Positions 9,201 through 11,400 of a DNA stretch of 11,400 nt are shown one piece after another; position 1 is the stretch's first letter, and every line of letters starts with the position of its first letter. The notes beneath the pieces were generated by a model. The model made no database searches. It had not been told where the DNA came from and was given only the letters and a program-made list of their open reading frames with translations. The position numbers and the translations under genes are program-made. The stretch is from an uncultured Bacteroidota bacterium (GTDB taxonomy: Bacteria; Bacteroidota; Bacteroidia; NS11-12g; UBA955). The stretch spans positions 1 through 11,400 of the forward strand of contig CAJBKH010000345.1 in assembly GCA_903953615.1 (NCBI GenBank), in the 5' to 3' direction.

Positions 9201-9585
9201 ATACAAAGGAAAATATTTTGAAATAAATCCTTTAGATAGTAATATTAGATGGAACGAATTTTTGCAAAGATGGGAAGTCAGTTTTGAATTAAAGGGTTAT
9301 GGCGGTTTGTTTATAATCTCTCAGAAAAAAACATCCCATCTTAATAATATGCCTACTGTTGGAAATGCTTCGTTCTTCCCCAATCCAGCTGTTGACTATG
9401 CTTTTTTAAAATTAAGCAATAATCAACCACTTTCAATTGCGCTAACTGATATTACCGGAAAGCGAGTGTTAGAGGAATTCTTTCCAGGAGAAGGATTGTT
9501 TAAAGTTAATCTTGAAAATTTAAATGCTGGAGTCTATTTTGTAACCTTATCTACTGGCGAAGTATTTAAATTAATTAAACAGTAA
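6205..9585 (+). CDS. Secreted 14-repeat (probable beta-propeller) protein with T9SS sorting domain
   Basis: This protein has 1126 residues. A signal peptide covers 1-20 (LLLGLLGIGF core, likely cut at LQA/QN). Residues 40 to about 840 hold 14 tandem repeats of about 57 residues, with the consensus LPNGNYVV-SP-WDNG, then DAGAVTWGDG, then NSLVGS and D-x-VGS. The pattern resembles FG-GAP-type propeller blades and repeats of unknown function found in large bacterial adhesins. Fourteen blades would fit two seven-bladed propellers, which is inference. Residues about 898-1040 form a module (AKVWVD at 916-921, VTLYFSQAEFDDYN from 948, GYGGLF at 1031-1036) that I have seen just before sorting domains in other Bacteroidota proteins. 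Residues 1053-1126 are a T9SS type A sorting domain (FFPNP, ITGKRV, LNAGVYFV, KLIKQ end), implying outer-membrane export and sorting-domain cleavage. The role is unknown; adhesion or binding is plausible. No catalytic motif was seen. Confidence 0.92.
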   Translation: MEIVRLLLGLLGIGFAHLQAQNRDIIGPKGSQQFGSNLIVLNNGNYIVSDPSYSDSIKQYIGAVYLYEGKTHKLISILLGSSPSDAIGSGIVVLPNNNFIVISPYWNNGSAQQAGAVTLCDGQTGLNEVVSSTNSLVGSNTGDLVGSNGIIVLPNGNYLVKSARWGISANTIGAVTWGHAVNGVKGVLSSANSLVGCERTDSIKILSNSNYIVSNSDYSISKGFVAWGDGTKGVTGIVSSTNALIGSNNYDYVGSFGIVELTNGNYVVRSPLWDNGILRDAGAITWGSGVSGVTGTIDSNNSLIGSSAYDVIGMGLTVLSNGNFVAINANWDNGLIRDAGSATWGDGSKGLHGIINSKNSLVSIDSNYRFSLWKVIPLVNGNYVVYNSTWNNGKDEYVGAVTWGDGSKGIVGKIDSSNSLIGGRNYDLTYAEIYALPNGHFVVSFPYWSHDTIKTVGAVTWCNGNGGTVGKINVSNSFIGSHADDMVGLDGITVLDNSNYIVRSSNWDRDTITDAGAITWCDGSKQVVGIVDINNSMYGGTKNDLVGSGWVRKLKGDNYLAFNPHWSNFNKVEVGAITWGNGTIGTFGKVGVANSLVGSKKIDLSIQFYELSNGNYVIAAPYWDNDTAIDAGAVIFGKPNIALTGIISSSNALVGNKSYDYIGGFNGGIAKLANDNFVVTSPSYDNGNKIDVGAVTWVDGNVGLTGFVNQSNSLIGGSNDDKIGSWGRGATVPLPNGNYVIVSPQYDNGFILDAGAVTWVDGTKGLRGVVNSSNSLVGSNLGDKIGDDRFLISSNSDYLVYSPNWDDGAIANAAAYTFCNGAKGLVGEINACNSMVINNPTVLHYNNVHKYSIVSKSNNNLVRIFYENGLSLGLNLDETNVDIKNNLPVTYFYNGCREILTLQGSGTTPIRSNVVAKVWVDPLQPDSFVKRHYEINPQTKTDSLTSFVTLYFSQAEFDDYNSIKKIKLPTHPTDILNKENLRIVNRKGASSNNSGMPSSYKGKYFEINPLDSNIRWNEFLQRWEVSFELKGYGGLFIISQKKTSHLNNMPTVGNASFFPNPAVDYAFLKLSNNQPLSIALTDITGKRVLEEFFPGEGLFKVNLENLNAGVYFVTLSTGEVFKLIKQ

Positions 9586-9757
9586 GGCGTTTTAGAATTT
9601 AAGCTTCAGCAAAGTAATACTGCCTCACACCGCGGTAATTGCGTTTGAATAACCTTGCTTGATGTATGATGCCTATGGAGTCATACCTAGCAATTATGCA
9701 AATAGTGCTTTTTATAAAGTTACTTATCTTTGAAATTATAAACTACATATTTTAAAT
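9586..9757. other. Short intergenic region before the flavin reductase
   Basis: There is no coding frame and no convincing terminator for the surface-protein gene. A GTATGA/TCATAC inverted repeat (9664-9686, 11-base loop) is weak. The promoter of the next gene lies at its right end. Confidence 0.4.
9725..9732 (+). promoter_or_regulatory. Candidate -7 promoter box for the flavin reductase gene
   Basis: TATCTTTG is a full match to TAnnTTTG. It ends 25 bases before the ATG at 9758, giving a leader near 20 bases. No clear -33 element was seen, and no Shine-Dalgarno sequence precedes the ATG. Confidence 0.5.
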
Positions 9758-10318
9758 ATGCCACATATCGTCATCATTTCATCGAGTATTCGAACAGGAA
9801 GAAACAGTCATAGGGTTGCTTTGTACTTCAAACATTTTTTGGAGAGCAACCAAATGGCGACTGCTGAACTATTGGATTTGAAAGCTTATAATTTCCCTTT
9901 GTTCGAAGAGCGTTTGCGCCTGCAACCCAATCCAAGTGAAGCGGTGTTGGAATTTGCAGGAAAAATAAAATCAGCAGATGGTGTCATCATTGTAACACCA
10001 GAGTACAATGGGGGTTATCCTGCCAGTTTAAAGAATGTGGTGGACTTGTTATACGATGAGTGGCACCGCAAACCTATAGCAATCTCAACAGTATCCGATG
10101 GGGTATTTGGTGGTACGCAAGTGATTACTGCTTTGCAATTTTCCTTGTGGAAGATCCGCGCATGGACTGTTCCCGCCATTTTTCCTGTGCCAAAAGTGCG
10201 CGATAGTTTTAACGAAGAAGGTGTGCCAGCAGATAAGGATGCAACAGATAAAAGAGCAACTGGATTTATTAAAGAATTGTTGTGGTGTGTTGAGGCGAAT
10301 AGCAAAATGCAGCCTTAG
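9758..10318 (+). CDS. NADPH-dependent FMN reductase family flavoprotein
   Basis: This 186-residue cytoplasmic protein has the flavodoxin-like fold of the NADPH-dependent FMN reductase family. The first strand HIVIISSSIRTGRNS (3-17) carries the phosphate-binding loop for FMN. VIIVTPEYNGGYPASLKN, with P81-E-Y-N84, is the family signature around the isoalloxazine ring. The segment near SDGVFGGTQV forms the third flavin contact. Length is normal for the family, which includes flavin, quinone, azo-dye and chromate reductases. The physiological electron acceptor cannot be told from sequence. It has its own promoter, and a strong hairpin about 120 bases downstream may be its terminator. No partner gene is adjacent. 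Confidence 0.9.
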   Translation: MPHIVIISSSIRTGRNSHRVALYFKHFLESNQMATAELLDLKAYNFPLFEERLRLQPNPSEAVLEFAGKIKSADGVIIVTPEYNGGYPASLKNVVDLLYDEWHRKPIAISTVSDGVFGGTQVITALQFSLWKIRAWTVPAIFPVPKVRDSFNEEGVPADKDATDKRATGFIKELLWCVEANSKMQP

Positions 10319-10441
10319 GATAGGCGGTAAGCAGTCGGTAGTATGCAGAAGACAGTTTGGCTTACGATAGAGGTTGTGGTTTGGAGAAGGTTTGGAGCTT
10401 CGAATAGCATTTGTTTTTTAAATGTAGTATTGCAGGATCTA

Positions 10442-10467
10442 AAAAACATACCGTTTGGTATGTTTTT
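10442..10467. terminator. Hairpin with the same arms as the one at 6063-6088
   Basis: The arms AAAAACATACC (10442-10452) and GGTATGTTTTT (10457-10467) make a perfect 11-bp stem with a GTTT loop. A-run and T-run flanks make it a candidate bidirectional terminator between the convergent genes. As at 6063-6088, ACATAC and GTATGT are six bases apart, so a TetR-like operator is an alternative. Confidence 0.6.
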
Positions 10468-10641
10468 GTTACATTGATTGTGCTTGGGACGGTGACGCTC
10501 CTATAGACTGTAATCGTTTTGTGTTTCTAAACCCACACAAACTTTTAATCGTTTTTTGCTTTCTATTGCCAACTGCCAACTAAAACGACACGAGAAGCAC
10601 TACCTAATACCTACCTCAAACTGCTGAACAATACTACCAAT

Positions 10642-10749
10642 ACTGCCAATTGCCAACTGTCAACTAAATTTTCATCGAAGCAACAAAACATTTCACACCC
10701 AAAATTATCCCGAAGCAAGTTACTTCACTGCTTCCTGCTTACTGCCAAC
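10642..10749 (+). repeat. Direct repeat, copy 1 (about 107 bp)
   Basis: It starts ACTGCCAATTGC, continues through CAACTAAATTT and ATCGAAGCAACAAA, and ends CCTGCTTACTGC. By eye it is about 80% identical to copy 2, with small indels. A weaker, older-looking third copy may lie at about 10566-10640. Confidence 0.7.
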
Positions 10750-10768
10750 TGTTTACGTTTTTTTGCCA

Positions 10769-10875
10769 ACTGCCAATTGCTAACTGCCAACTAAATTTCC
10801 ATCGAAGCAACAAAGCATCACACATCTAACATTACCTCGAAGCAACCTTCATACTGCCTCCTGCTTACTGCTTAC
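10769..10875 (+). repeat. Direct repeat, copy 2 (about 107 bp)
   Basis: It follows copy 1 after about 20 bases, keeping the same order of blocks: ACTGCCAATTGC, CAACTAAATTTCC, ATCGAAGCAACAAA, CCTGCTTACTGC. Its right end overlaps the stop codon of the DUF3820 gene on the minus strand. Confidence 0.7.
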
Positions 10876-11102
10876 TTTCTTAGTAGTGGTTTTAACAAAT
10901 CTTCCAGTCCATTGATTTTTATTTCATACATGGTTTGTAGGAGCATGCCCAGTTTGCCTGCAGGAAATCCTTTGCTCTTGAACCATTCCAGGTAGGAAAC
11001 TGGTAAGCGATAAAGCATAGTGCCTTTGTATTTGCCAAAAGGCATTTCCATCTTTACCAATTCGAGCAGCAGGGTAGGGTCGGGCCCATTGAAGTTTTGC
11101 AT
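10872..11102 (-). CDS. DUF3820 family small protein
   Basis: This 76-residue protein is of normal length for DUF3820, a family named as putative quorum-sensing-regulated virulence factor, with no established biochemical role. The signature is clear: MPFGKYKG (20-27), LPVSYLEWF (33-41), KGFPAGKLG (44-52) and YEIKINGLEDLL (59-70). No signal peptide or membrane segment is present, so it is probably cytoplasmic. It starts 3 bases after the stop of the upstream minus-strand frame, which suggests co-transcription. Its TAA stop is part of the GTAAGCAG repeat that borders the intergenic block. The start is supported by spacing to the motif core. Confidence 0.88.
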   Translation of the reverse strand: MQNFNGPDPTLLLELVKMEMPFGKYKGTMLYRLPVSYLEWFKSKGFPAGKLGMLLQTMYEIKINGLEDLLKPLLRK

Positions 11103-11105
11103 TCG

Positions 11106-11400
11106 CTACAAATCTATTTGAATATTGGGATTAAACATTAACAATGTTTCAATTAATACTGCTTGATTGATGGGAGAAATATTAAGTTCTTTTTTATGAA
11201 TAGTTTTAATAGAAATTAAATCGCGAGAGAGACCGTAGTTCCGGTGGTTTTTTCGGATTCTGTTAATGATTGTGATATCACTTACAGGGGTTTCGGTGAT
11301 TTGAAAAGGGCCTAGGTTGATACTAAAAATACCCCTTTCAATGGCATAGGTATAATGTTTTAAAAAGAGGTATGCTAGGCAGCCATGCATCGTAGCACCA
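11106..11400 (-). CDS. Protein of unknown function, start may lie outside the window
   Basis: The frame is open from the window edge to a stop at 11106-11108. The first Met in view is at 11390, giving 94 residues, but the codons before it are also open, so the true start may be upstream. I do not recognise the family. The visible part is basic in the middle (INRIRKNHRNYG), has no long hydrophobic segment and ends MFNPNIQIDL. It is 3 bases upstream of the DUF3820 gene in the same direction, a typical operon spacing. Being real coding sequence is supported by that spacing and the lack of a competing frame. Confidence 0.6.
   Translation of the reverse strand, partial: GATMHGCLAYLFLKHYTYAIERGIFSINLGPFQITETPVSDITIINRIRKNHRNYGLSRDLISIKTIHKKELNISPINQAVLIETLLMFNPNIQIDL
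11109..11116 (-). promoter_or_regulatory. Possible internal promoter box for the DUF3820 gene
   Basis: The minus strand reads TAGATTTG, a full match to TAnnTTTG, placed inside the last codons of the upstream frame and 6 bases before the DUF3820 ATG. If used, it would give a nearly leaderless transcript. The match may be chance in A+T-rich DNA. Confidence 0.3.

Larger units (their letters stand above)
10327..10875. repeat. Repeat-rich block between convergent genes, with inverted-repeat ends
   Basis: The block fills nearly all of the 553-base gap between two convergent genes. Its left end, GTAAGCAG followed by GTATGCAG (10327-10348), matches the right end read on the minus strand (10868-10847) at 18 of 22 positions. 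The right end adds one more GTAAGCAG at 10875-10868, which contains the TAA stop of the DUF3820 gene. Inside are many degenerate copies of short words such as TGCCAACT and CTGCTTAC, a hairpin and a direct repeat pair. No reading frame was recognised. It may be a non-autonomous repetitive element or slipped-strand growth of intergenic DNA. Confidence 0.6.

Noticed and set aside
9664..9686. GTATGA/TCATAC inverted repeat after the surface-protein gene, considered as its terminator
   Set aside because: The stem is only 6 bp with an 11-base loop, has no T-run, and lies about 80 bases past the stop.
10561..10875. CRISPR-like array, because of recurring short words
   Set aside because: Word spacing is irregular, repeats are degenerate, spacers are not of uniform length, and no cas gene is present.
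11106..11400. Resemblance of the INLGPFQIT stretch to a lysozyme-like or lytic transglycosylase motif
   Set aside because: The match is a few residues only, the surrounding sequence lacks the rest of the fold's motifs, and the N-terminal part is out of view.

Overview
The window looks like an A+T-rich piece of a Bacteroidota genome. The evidence is a type IX secretion (T9SS) C-terminal sorting domain, a giant PKD-repeat surface protein, and candidate promoters of the Bacteroidota kind (TAnnTTTG-like -7 box, sometimes with an upstream TTTG) placed very close to start codons. No tRNA, rRNA, CRISPR array or transposase was seen. Bases 1-24 match an Illumina TruSeq-type adapter with one base missing. 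The window therefore seems to begin at a contig end, and those bases are not genomic.

Layout: (1) 25-4441, minus strand: an uninterrupted reading frame for a secreted protein of at least 1472 residues, with a signal peptide and about 16 PKD-like domains, cut off at its C-terminal side by the contig end. (2) 4442-5035: a divergent, A+T-rich intergenic region with a 19-bp perfect dyad and a promoter for each flanking gene. (3) 5036-6052, plus: an enolase-superfamily dipeptide epimerase, probably L-Ala-D/L-Glu epimerase. (4) 6053-6204: a hairpin and a promoter. (5) 6205-9585, plus: a 1126-residue secreted protein with 14 tandem repeats of about 57 residues (probably beta-propeller blades), a conserved Bacteroidota module and a T9SS type A sorting domain. 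(6) 9758-10318, plus: an NADPH-dependent FMN reductase-like flavoprotein. (7) 10319-10871: a repeat-rich region between convergent genes, holding a second hairpin with the same arms as the first, a 107-bp direct repeat pair and inverted-repeat ends. (8) 10872-11102, minus: a small DUF3820 protein. Three bases upstream of it is a reading frame of unknown function (11106-11400) that runs off the window.

How the genes relate: the two large proteins are both exported and probably displayed or released at the cell surface, the second one through T9SS. The epimerase and the flavin reductase are cytoplasmic, and nothing ties them functionally to their neighbours. Each appears to be a single-gene unit. 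The DUF3820 gene and the frame upstream of it look co-transcribed. I see no clear defence, mobile or biosynthetic system. The most unusual items are the 14-repeat protein, the repeat-bounded intergenic block at 10327-10875, the paired identical hairpins and the isolated dyad at 4709-4727.
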